Assembly: GCA_012934845.2 (NCBI GenBank)
Contig: WNNJ02000010.1
Location: 62,001 to 126,000, forward strand
DNA: 64,000 nt
Direction: 5' to 3'
Source: Pomphorhynchus laevis
Lineage: Eukaryota > Acanthocephala > Palaeacanthocephala > Echinorhynchida > Pomphorhynchidae
In this document: positions 30,398 to 43,200 of the stretch, in pieces
How the letters are laid out: each line of letters starts with the position of its first letter
Position numbering within the stretch: position 1 is the stretch's first letter
The notes under the pieces: generated by a model
What the model was told of the DNA's origin: nothing
Seen by the model: only the letters and a program-made list of their open reading frames with translations
The model's database searches: none
Made by a program: the position numbers and the translations under genes

Positions 30398-31200
30398 ATG
30401 AATCCATACAGCCGTACTACAAATATATTACAACAACTGCAAAATAGACAGGCCGGATTTAATACGAATATTCAATTTGCTCATGAATGTCATTCGAATT
30501 TATCATTAGTGAGACGTTTCCAGCGTAGCAAACAATTGGATTTTCATGATGGCTGCGTTAACGCTCTTGGTTTTAATGTTTCCGGATCCATACTTTTGAG
30601 TGGTTCAGATGACGAAAAGGTTGTTATTTGGGACTGGATGAACAAACGCGTTGTGGGGTGGTTTGATAGCGAGCATAAATCAAATGTTTTCCAGGTACAA
30701 TATTTCTATCAATTTGATTCATTTTGTTGATCATTCTATATCTGAGTAGACTCGATTTATTCCGTTCTCTAGTGACCGTATGATCGCAACGTCCGGATTA
30801 GATGGCACTGTTCGTATGGCTGAACTTGACTCAACTGGTATGCTAAGACGTTCAAAAAGTATTGCTAAGCACAATGGTCCATGCCATAAAGTCTGTAAAC
30901 CTTATCTCCTTCTAGTGTTTCTAACGCTTTAACTTTCAGATAATTATAACCGTTGAGAATCCAAACTGCGTTATTTCATGCGGTGAAGACGGATGTGTAA
31001 ATATGATGGATATTCGAATACACCACTCTTGGAAGTTTGTTTTTTTTTGCTTTTATATTTTCAATTTACTTCTTTCGTCCATTTTAAAGGGCATTAACAG
31101 TTTTAAACCATCGATCACGAATGGTTCCTTTATATTCGATTAGTTCTCGACCTTTAAATACAAATGAATTTGTAACTTGTGGCATGGATCACTGGCTCAG
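30398..31200 (+). other. DCAF8: DCAF8-like exons 1-4 (WD blades 1-4)
   Basis: Exon 1 starts at Met 30398; an in-frame stop lies 16 bp upstream, and a TTG at 30392 is less likely. Four exons separated by 55, 49 and 55-bp introns encode MNPYSRTTNILQQLQNRQAG, the first WD repeat (HDGCVNALGFN..VVIWDWM), MIATSGLDGTVRMAELDST, CVISCGEDGCVNMMDIR and NEFVTCGMDHWLR. A phase-2 donor (CTCAG|GTATAT) ends the block. At 31235 a possible acceptor leads into only four codons before a stop. Confidence 0.88.
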
Positions 31201-34200
31201 GTATATTATTCACAATATCTTTAAGTTTAATCAGAGTGCATCTTAATTAAAAAATTAATTTTATTATTAATAAAAACGTTAAATTAGTTAATAATTAATT
31301 TATGCTAGAATTCATTTAATTTTAACGTTTGACTTCATTAGTGAAATTTCTGAATATAATTAACTCATTACAATAAAAAATATAAAACATAAATGATTGA
31401 GCAAAGAGAAAGCAACCCATTAAAAATGTTGCCTCGCATCTCAAGGTTACCAAAAGCGTCGGTTATATCGGAAAGCAAATAGGATGTGACAAGACAGACT
31501 GTAATGTTCGGACTCACGTTGCTATTATGTTTATAGACGAAGACAACGTTTCTGAACTTAGATTCTTCTGCGGCTTATGTTGTTCTACCCTTGTTGGAAA
31601 GCTAATGACTCATGGCTAAAAGCGTCATAACGTTTGTGCGCAGGAACGGCTTAACGATAATATTGCTGGTTTGTGTACTCCTTTTTAGTTTGTTCGAAAA
31701 AGGCGATGAAGAGGTCGCGTCACTAATTGTAGTGAAACAATTATATAGGTTTGGTAAGCAGAAGAACGATAGAGCACGGTTGTTAAAATTTGTTTTATAA
31801 TCGCTGGAGAAAGAAAAGGGCCTGTTAGAACGCTGTTATCTACTGAAAGGTAGTAAATTACGAATTTTACTTAATCTTTCTCTTGATGACCGACAGAAAT
31901 TGAATGACCGACTGAAACAGAACTTCATTGCATTTTTCAAAATTTATATTTTCTGTCTGGTGTAATCGGCTTAAAACCTTATGGCTAAATATGTACATGG
32001 TAATAATTTATTATTAAAAATATAATTGGAATAAAGATTTAAATCGTTATCTCAATTTAAATATTATTTAAATATTATAATGTTATATTATTATATTATT
32101 AATATATTATTTTAATATTAACGCAATTGACAAACTCTATTTTTATATTCTTGATAATGCCACCATTTGTTGAAAAAATACGAGATTAATTGAATATAAA
32201 TTTTAAACATAAAATAAAAAGATACAATGTATCGTTAAATGATATTTTTTCTGACAATCAGACGTTCACAAAAATCGGGAGTAATTGCTTTCAACATTGC
32301 ACTAAGGATTATTTATTGAATGGAACCAAAGAAACGACTTTGTCGTTTCTTTGGTTCCATTTATTACAATTAAAAGAAACAGAATGGATATTGCACTAAT
32401 GATGTTAAATTTTTATGTGACGACTGTAATTTAATTCACAAAGGAAACGTGTGAATTAAAATGTTTGTTTAGGCAGTTTTTATTGTTTATTATTAAAAAT
32501 TTTACCTAGTTTTCTACAAATATCAGACATCAATAAAATCTAAATTAAAAAATAATATTAAATTTAAAAATAATTTCAAATTTATAAATAAATCTAACAT
32601 TATTGAACATTTTTGTGTTACAAATATTTTATATCGCTTAAACGAAGTTAAATGTAAATGTTCAATATGTTGCGCAAAAATTACTTACGCAATTCAAATT
32701 AGAAATAAAATTTAGTATTCAAATTATAATGTCGAATCGATTTTTATTTGCTTTGATTTTTTAATTAAAATTTCAATTGTAACGTCTTATTTTTTGGCTT
32801 TTCGATGATAGAGTTTGGTATAAAAGTGTAACCATAATTTATCATCTGGCACGAATGCGTTTCAAGTATTTGTACAATTTTATCCTGATGATGGCAGTTG
32901 GCTATCGAAAATTCGATATTTAAAATTAAAAAAAAACTATTTCACTCTGCCCACTAATAAATAATGGAAACCAATAAGTGAACATTTAATCTATGACACT
33001 TAAAAGGACTATTGCAATAGTCGAAAATTTGTGAACAATAATTTTTTATTTTATAATTCTTTCGATGTTTAAACGTCCAGAACAATTTAAGAGCAAATTA
33101 AACGTATCATTAGTTATAGTTATCATTAGTTTCCAACACGATTGATGGTAATAAATACAATTGGAAATTAGTTATCTCTATTAGCACACTGCAAAATGGG
33201 TAGAATTTTCATCGTTGGTTTCTTCCGGTTTTATTGTATAAATACATCATTTTTTCTTTTCATGTTAAAACATAACACTTGAAAAGGACTATTGCAATAG
33301 TCGAAAATTTGTGAACAATAAGTTTCTTTTTCTATTTCTCTCGATGTTTAAAACTATCTTTAATATTTAAATATTATCTTTATTAACTGATTTATATCTT
33401 TATTAACTGATTGACGTGGATGCTTTATATATAATTTAGCAAATAATTTATGCAAAAAATATCGCCGTTATTGGTGTGAATAAAAAAATTAATAAATAAT
33501 TTTAAAAAATAATTGAAAAATTTTAAATAATAATTTTAAATAATAATAGTCGAAAATGTGTGAACAATAATTTTCTTTTTCTATTTCTCTCGATGTTTAA
33601 ACGTTGTGAACAATTCAAGAGCTTATCGAACGTATAATTGTACGCAAATGTGTTTACATTTTGTTGACTGAATATATTTTCTGTTTTAGAGTTTTCGATT
33701 ACCGCTTTACACGACAATCTAATGGTACCCTAGTCAAAAAGTTTTGTCCACCATTATTAAATCAAGTAGGCTTATTTTTCACTTTTGTCAGCTCCTTACT
33801 TTTTTGAACTTAAGATATTTTCGATTTTAGAAAGTTATTAAACACAAAAATACAAAAAAGTATTAATTTATCAAATAATATGATAATTGATATATAGTAT
33901 ATTAGTATACTATATATAGTATATAGAATATAGTTTATGTTTATAACTAATGAAACTTATCCACTAACTTTTGAAACTAAGTTGCAAACTTCTTAAGCTC
34001 AGGGAACATGACATAATTAAAGATAGATTACACTTCAACTATTCATCAAACAGAAATATAATACATTAATTACATAGTTCAATATACAACAGCCGCTTAA
34101 ATGTCATTACAACTGATCAGTGGATCTTACAGTTGAGTTGGTCTACCAACGCATCCGCTAATTCGTTAATATCAACATGACAAGTGACAAACGTAAATAT

Positions 34201-37200
34201 ATGGATCGAGGACATGCGTACTACTCGGTCTGCCAATGTAATTGAGCAAGTCTTAATGAAATAAATTTTATAGTGCAAGCAGTTTTTATTACAAGAGAGA
34301 CGATTAAAAAACGCTGAAAATTTAGTCTGTTTCTGTTCATCAACCGTAGAGCTCATCTGCTAACTTTAAGGAAACGTACACTGCTACGAAAGAATTTATT
34401 CTATGTGATCTATGTTATTCTATGTTATACGCTGGCTCGACACAGTGAATGTAGATATAAATGCCATCAACGCGAAGCCAGAAGACGCTCTAGATCGGGT
34501 CAAGTGATGTGAGAATGAGCAGAAACAGCGGACCCTGCAATTGAGCGGGAAAACGCGAAGAAAAAGAAGAAGATCGAAACAGGTTTTATAAATTCTTAAA
34601 ATTTACACTTATCATATGCAAAGGAAAATTTAAATAGAACATTAAAAAAGCTAATAGCGTAGTGCACAAATCTAGAAAACATATTAGAATATGAACATAA
34701 TAATATAAGATTTGTAGAACGACACCATATTATGTAGTCAAATCTACCGAATTGCAAAAACTTTCCAATCAATGGATGATTATTTAATGTATAATTCATG
34801 GTTTACCGTTTCATAATCGACCAGTGTGTAGAGAACAGGTTAGAATATGAACCAAGTATTTTAGGATTTTTAGAACAACACCATATTATGTGGTCAAATC
34901 TACCAAATTGCAAAAAACTTCTCAATCCATTGATGATCATATAATTTATAATTTATGTTTTTTCGTTTTACAATTGACCAGTCTAGATAACATATTAGAA
35001 TATGAACAAAATATTATAGGATTTGTCGAACTACAACATATCATGCTGTCAAATCTACCGGATAGCAAAAGCTTTCCAATCCATTAAACAAAATATTCTA
35101 GGAAGAGAACAGATTAGATAGCGCGCTTACAAGCCCACGTAGAAGAAAAAGAACAAATAAGAAAAAAATACAATGTAAGATGAAAATGCTGATGACATTG
35201 AATTATATTATTATGCTTAGACAATGTATAACGAGCAGAGCTCATAATTGCATCACAATGACGCTAACAAGAAATAAATAAAAATAAAAAATAAAAAAGA
35301 TAAAACAGGTATATTGAAGATCAAACAGATGAATATAATGTGGCAAGGAGTCAGGGGAAATGTTGAATAGTTCGTTTAAAATGTATGAAGAATTGTGAGT
35401 TGGACAAGATGTTGAGGGAATGCATTTTTTGATTTATTGTGAAAGGGAGCCATAATGCAAAAACGTAGACGTTGTTTGAAGAATGGAATCTACGAGCAAG
35501 AACAGACATATGCTGGTAAAGAATTTCAGGCAAGTGGATCAGCGACGATAAAAGATTGGAGACCATAGTTGGTTGAGTGCGGAGGGACGTGAGAAGTAGA
35601 TAATTACTTGATCGCAGAGCCAAGGAGACAGTGCGAATCAATAAGGTAAGCAAGGTGTAGGTAGAATTGTGATTGACAAAATAGAAGACGAATAGTAGCA
35701 ATACGCAAACGAAATTCAACACGAAGTTTAATTTGTAGGCCAAGATATGGTCTAAGCGGCGAAGATGCAAAAGGACACGAGCAGCAGAGTTTATGATACA
35801 TTTGAGAGGTAAAAGCGCAGAATTGAAAGAATTGACGAATAAACTTAGTTTAAGAAGTAAGAGCTAGATGAAAAGAGGAAAGATGGTTGGTGATAGACAT
35901 AAGACATTTTCTGGTTGAAGTAGCAGGGTCGTGGATACAAAGATGATGTGCATGAAAGTAGAGGAGTTTAGATAATATTGAAATAAGTTTAGATAACACA
36001 AAGGCTCAAGGAGTTGAGCATCTTAAAATAAGAGAAATTGGGAAGTATTAAAATGGAAGTAAAGGATCTAGAGACGGTTTCTGTTGAAGAAGACGTACGA
36101 TGACTGCGTTCAAGTTCTCCGGAAAAATGCAACTACGAATAGAACAATTGAAAAGGGTGTCAAGGAACGGTAATATGATGGACTGAATATATTCTAGTAC
36201 ATAAGTAGGCATAGGGTCGGCAGTCGAAGAGGTATTGGACATAGAGAGAGGAGAACCTTAGATACTTCGCTAGAAAAAACAGGAAGAAAATAGAACAGCT
36301 CAGGAAGAAATTTGTGTGATGAGCTAGAGGGGGATTGATGATTTACATGGATATATGATATGATTGTAGTGAATTTTGACTGAAAATAGGAGGAGATATC
36401 GCGAGGATCGATGGAGTAAACATTAAAAGTGTGAGCAAGAAGAAAATTAAAGGTTTCCAAGTATACTTTTGATCATGCGATGATGCGATCTTGTTTTGTC
36501 GAAAAAGTTTACATTTATCACGTAGAAGAGAATTATGGGAACGTCTAAAATTTGAGTAATGAACACGATGACTGGAGATAGAAGTATGACCACCTTTGAG
36601 AAAACGAAGAAAGACTCTAACCGAATTACAAAGAATGCGCTTTAAAATTTTACAGTCGAAATTGAACCTGGTGGCACACGAGGAGCGTTTATAAATTCGG
36701 GACTGACGAGGTAAAATAGAATCGAGGATGCTAGATAGCTCATTGGTGACAGGTGTGGATTGATTATCAGCTGTCAAAAAGACAGTAGAATGCGACAAAA
36801 GAGGAGGGTCGAGGACAGCGAAGCGTAAGAATGTAAGGTCTAAGAGTTGCCATGGTCGACTTAAAGTAAGAGAGGTGCGAACAGTATTGAATGGGATATT
36901 AATATTAACAGTGATGAGAAAATGATCGGAGAAAACAGGATCTGAGATTGTAGAGGAAATGTATGTAATGCGACTGTTGGGAAAAGCGATAGTATGAAGA
37001 GCACCACCAAAAATATGCTGGGGAGGTTTGTTAGTAAATGGACCCTTCAGTCGGACAAAAGAATAAATTAGACTGAATTCCGTAATTCAGATTACGTAAT
37101 CTGAATCAGAAGGACGATTTAGACGGATGCTGAAATCATCAAGGACAATTAAAGGTAAAGAAGAAAGTGAATGGTTAAATAGCAGATAGGCGAGTTCATT

Positions 37201-40200
37201 GAAAAATAGGCAAAACGGTGGAGATGAACCTGGGCGATAGTTGATTTCAAGTTGAATAGGAAAAGGAAATGATTATTTACAAATGAGCAATTCAAATGTA
37301 TTACAGGATAAGATAAAATCGATTTTTTAAGAGACGAAGGGATAAGAGCGAGGGCACCAATTTCGCCATAATTAGTAGTATTTGATTTTGTTGGGTCAAT
37401 AGGACGGGCGGAGTCAACAAGAGAAAATCCCAAGGAACGTAGATTACGTATTACAATGTCTCAGAATCAGTATTTCAGGATTCAATTAGATATAAAAGAT
37501 CTAGTGATTGTCGTGCGAAGAGATCGAGAAGTAAGTCAGTTTTGTGAAGAATTGAACGAGTGTCAAGAAGAATCTAACGAAAATATCGTTTTGATTCATT
37601 GTTGGCTAGAGAATGAGATGAGAAGAAGTGACAGCTCGCCAACTGATTTATGAAAATAGATGGACTACACGAAAATTTCCTTTTATATTTTTCCTTTTAA
37701 ATTGCAAGATATGATTCGCTATTGACTTCCCGTCGATGCTTTTCAAGACGAGCAGTGGAGAGTTGAGCAATTTCAGAGGGTGAACGATTGGCGAAATTTG
37801 ACAACAGAGGAGGATGACAAGAGTTTAAACCGTTAAAATAAGATATTGTAGGTTTAAGGTCGGTTCTATGAACAACCTTTAAAAGTAGGGGACGATAAGA
37901 ATTAGAAGCAGAAACGGATTTATTCAAGATGATTCACGGAAAGTGGAGAGACCACTGAATAGATACGCATTATCAGTAAAAATAATTGTGCCAAGGATCG
38001 AGCGAAAAGCGTAAACATCAGCATCAAGACGGTATTGATGAAATGAGGAATCGGAGGAATCGAATAAGAGGAACTTATCGCGAGAAGGAAATCGCTTACG
38101 TGGAAATATAGGGGTCACATGAGTTTTCGGGACTTGGTCAAATACTCGGAATTCAGTAATAAAATACGTAGGAGTACGATAAAATTGTATATACGAGTGC
38201 AAAAGTTCTAGATGCGAATACCTCTCATACCTAATAAAATGAGAGGTATGAGAGACGGGGTTCGAGGTTCTTTGTTTGCTTAGGTGGTAGTGATTATCAT
38301 GTACATCTTAGTAATTACATTGCGTATAATCGGATGACGTAATGAGACAGCTATGACCGACACAAACTGTGCTCAATTACAAGAACAGTGATCGACACAC
38401 GACGGCAGCGTCTGGACCACAATCGCCAGCGACAACACTACGTCTAAAGTAAATTTCCTCTGTGGATTCTTTGCGAACATACTAATCCGCAACCTCTCCA
38501 CTAAGCACATACTAACCTCCAACAAGTTCACTCAAACTTCCATCGTAGTGTCCAACGTCCTTTCTCAACTCACTGATCCTGTCACTATATACACGTCTCA
38601 TAATATGTCATCTTCACTCCCCGACACCCCCGTCCCTTTCCCTTTATCTAGTTGCTCAATAATCTACATTCATCAATCAAAATTACCTCAGTTTCGACCT
38701 CACAAATTTCACTCCTTCCACCTCCTTACCTCCACAAGCACGTCTCGACCACGATGTTTCTGCCTCCAGATCCATCATCTCGTATCTTGTTACTGAGGAT
38801 TACCCATCCTTTTTCAACGACATCTCTCTGTCGCATGCATACGCCTAAGCAAATCTTCTCAATCTAATCTGTCTTAGTCCCCTCTACTGAAAATTGTATT
38901 TGAGCATCACTCTCACGCCTCCTATCTCCTCTCCCCGAATGATTTAAACTCATCTCCTCTTCAGCCACTCACATTTTCCCCGATCGCACCCCTTTCAAAA
39001 TCGCTCAAATCGTCTCTATCTCTTGATATTTTTCCTCTCCGATTTGCCTTACTCAAATCGTCTCTATCCTCTTCCCAATAACATCATTCTCTCCTAACGA
39101 TTTCGCCTTTTTCGACTATGTACTTACATTCACTCTCGATCTTCTTTTGCCCTCTAAGCCTTACCCTCACCGTCGCTTGCACCGTGCCTCATGGTTTGAC
39201 ATTCAATGCCTACTCTCAAACCGTCGACTCCGTCCGGCTTTTCTGGTTTATCACCACTCTTTTAGTAGTGATTTCCGCTCGATCACTTTGCCTCTCCGTG
39301 ATTCCTATCTTGCTCTTTGCAGGTCTCATCTCAACCTACTACGTACCAAATTCAACTCTTTCTGGCATCATAAATCATCACTGTATTTAACTGTAAGTCT
39401 CTCTGATATATTTTAACTCAATCCTTTCTCGCTCCTCTTCGTATTGCAACATCAATCCCCATGATTATTCGTTATTTCTCCAGACCAAAGTATCCACATT
39501 GCTCTCTCAAACTCTGTCTCCATGCCATCTCACTGTTACTTGCCTCGCCTCGTCCTAACCGAACTCTGTTATTTTCTTTTTGACTCACATGCCGAAGTCT
39601 CATCTGTTCTAATGTCCTTGCCCAACAAAACGTCACCTGCTGTCCCTGTGTCTACCTCCATACTTAAATTTATATGCTTATCGACGATATCTCCTTTCCT
39701 CACTGCCTTGTTTTACTCGTCCATCCGCAGTCTTATCATCCCTTTACCCTGAAAATCCCCTGTCATTCGTCCCCTCTTTAAGAAACAATCGATCGACCCC
39801 TCCCTTCCTTATAGCCATCACCCGATTTCACTCCTCCCTACTCTTCATAAGCTCTTAAATCACGCTGATTTAAGTCATTTAAATCATGTTGATTTCATAC
39901 ACGTTGATCTTAATACAGATCAACGTGTATCTCCACCGAAATCGCTCATGAAAGTTTACAACGACATACTCATTTCTCGTGACAAGGCTCCATGTAGTGT
40001 TCTCATATCCCTCGATCTCTCCTTCGCCTTTGACATCGTCGACCACTCCATCCATCTTTATCGTCTTTGTTATGATTACGGCTTTTCTTCCTCCTCCGTA
40101 GAATTGTTTGCCTTATATATATTCGACCGTTCCTGTCGCATCTGTTCTAATTCATCATTATCTTCTCTCATCCCTATTTTCTCCGAGTTTCCACGAGGTT

Positions 40201-43200
40201 TATAACTAGGTTCCTTGTTTTTCTCTCTTCTATTTGGCGATCCCTCTCCGCTTACCGAACCTTACTCCTTTAACGTTATGCAATACGCCGACGACATCCT
40301 CATATGTGCTCATGCTCCCGCCAATCGCATACATGATATCGGCATTTCTGGCTCCAACTGTCTTTCTGCTATCTACAAACGTCTCTTCTAATTTAATTTC
40401 GTTCTAAACCCCGTCACGTCCAAAATAATGGGAATCCTCCTCCGTCACCCTAATATATCTCATCCCCCTGTACCCTTTGCCTCATTATTTATCCCCATTG
40501 TTCATAATCTCACTTAGGCTTCTATCTTACTGATCACCTTTCTTTTAAACCATTTATCCATAACAAGGTCCACTCGTCTAACTTAATTCTTCGTGACATT
40601 CGCCCCATCAAGTCCCTTATTGACTTTTGTTCTTGTATTCTCTTCTTTCATCGCCTCTATTCCCTTAAATCGATTACTGCATAGGCTTCTCGACGATTCT
40701 CAAAAACCGATCATCATACGCCTACAGCGAATCATAAACTACGGCGTTCGAGTGCTGTTACTTCTCCGTCATCGATAACACACCACATATCTTGCCAAAG
40801 TTGCCTGGTTTTCATCCACATCCGCATCAAACTCCGCCTTCTCGTCACGTTTTGTTTCATCACTGCGACTCCCCGTCGTTCATCAACTTCCCTTTCTTAG
40901 ACCACACTCGCCCCACCTTCCCATCGCTGCGTTCCTGTCATTTTCTCTTACTCTACTTACACAATTTCTCTAACAACTACGGTCTCCTACCCTTCCTCGT
41001 CGTCGCCCCCTCTCTTGGAATAAGCTCTTTCTCTACGTTCGCCGCGCTTCCTCCTTTATCACATTCGAATAGCTCCTCCGTTCCCACCTCGACAAATTAG
41101 TAAAAAATTATGTGGATATGTAATAGTGCGCTGGCACGCATTTAGCACGTAAAAATAAATCCTTTTTATGATGCCTTTACCGGACATCGACAATATTCGC
41201 ATTGTTTTCCACTACATGGTACTTCTTATTTTAAATGATTTACATAAATATTCTTGATCATGCCTGAAAATAAGCGTTGCTAAAATTCACAAGAATACCT
41301 AGCTCTTGGAATTCTATCTTGCCATTTGTTTTCTATTTGCATGGTATATTCAACAGTCACCTAATATTCCAAATAGTAGTCATCTACGTAGTTTTGCCTT
41401 TAGCAATTAGTGAGAACTATGCTTCCAACTTTGACGTGTTTAGATAAATGGAATCAATGTATATTCATTTCTACATCCATAAGCACAAAGTTTCAACCTC
41501 TTTTATCATGTATTACTAATAACACATCAGATCATATTTGCATTGTCTATCCATTCAAATATGACTCATTTTTACCCATATTTGACTCAATAATGATTCA
41601 TATTTGACTATAACGAGTCGAAGATGACTCGTTTATGACGACTCATTTTTACCCATATTTGACTCATTAATGAGTCATCTTTGACTATAACGAGTCAAAG
41701 ATGAATCGTTTATGACTCATAAATTGTTTCATGGTCCATCCATCTAAATTGCAGTTATCTACGCAGGTCGAATATTATAAGATATATGAACTAACATATA
41801 GTCCGAAAATTCGAACTCTACTTTCACATGGCTTGCTATGCCCTTTCATCAACCCCTACTCATTATTTACTGTTTGCCAAATGAATATTTAGTATGTTAC
41901 CACTATTAACAGAATTATCTATTTTATTATGTCACCACTATTAACAGAAGTGAAAATATGTTATGCATGTGATGGAACTATACATATTATGATACAATAC
42001 CTGAAATCATATGCCCTTTAGCTGTTAAATTCGAAAATATTATTATTAAGTTTTGTAAATTTCGAGTAACATGAGTTCCGTAGGTATAAAACCCTTACAA
42101 AAAATAAACCTTCAAAGTTGGAGATAATTTTTTATCAAATATATTCCTGGAACACATTCTAGAATTTAGCCGTTGTATATGCAAAAGCAGAAACGGCTAT
42201 ATCAAATAGAACTTTTCGTTTTTATCAAGGTTATAGATTATCAATAGTAAAACGTATACATGTATTTATTTAAATCCTTCAAAAATGATTTTACTACCCA
42301 TTAATAACATTGCTACACATATTTGTTAGTTATTGACGGGTATATCTTATCTAAATTGTCAATATATCGAACAAGAGTGTATTGTTCATTAAAAACTGTA
42401 TATTTCATTAGTAGCCACAATTTTAACGATGCCGGAAATTCAAGTCCATCATAATTGTGTTACATTTTATTAATGATATTTTAGAAAATATATTAAAACA
42501 TTAAACAAATTATTGGTTTTGTAAAATCTTTTAAGTCAACAAATGTTAGTATCACAAATACAGGACAAAAAATTTGAACTAGATGGATGTCAGCAATATA
42601 TGATAAACAAAAAATCATTGAATGTGCGCAAGGTGGATATTTGAATCTACAAGGATTTAAAATTCAATTACATTGATAGGCAAAATGGTATGCGTCGAGG
42701 TATTGAATTCGAGGGATTTTAGCAATATATGATAAACAAAAAATCATGGAATGTGCGCAAGGTATATATGTAAATCTACATTGATGGATAATTTAATTAC
42801 ATAGGTACGGCAAAATGGTATGCGCGGAGGTCCTAATATTTATAAACGGCTAAGAAAACTTTATGGCTAAACCTAAGATTTTAAGGCATTGAATAATCAC
42901 GGAATGTGAGATTGAAGGTTGCGATAAATGGGTGAGTTTGATGCTCCCAGACGAAAAGTTAAAGATAGTAAGCGGTTAAAAACGTTGTTGGCGTAGTAAG
43001 AAATTATTAAAGTGAATTAATAAACACAGACTATCAACTTTAAATAATCCATTTAAACGGAAAATATTAATAAACAGAAACTATTCTTTGTATATGAGAA
43101 TTGATGGATATAAGATGAATATAATTCAGAAATTCAAGGTTGTTATAAGGCTACATACTTTAAAAATGGATTGTGAATTGTAGAATAACTCATTGAGGAT

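Larger units (their letters stand above)
31986..35339. other. AT-rich intronic DNA without genes
   Basis: Holds a 41-bp hairpin, a threefold dispersed repeat and a threefold 155-bp tandem repeat (listed separately). A minus-strand 79-codon frame at 34117-34356 shows no known domain. 34440-34570 is richer in GC and looks like a relic of coding sequence (KPEDALDRV, KTRRKRRRSKQ), not assignable. Confidence 0.55.

Noticed and set aside
34117-34356. 79-codon minus-strand frame ending ADALVDQLNCKIH
   Set aside because: No domain, no neighbouring element and normal length for chance in this composition.
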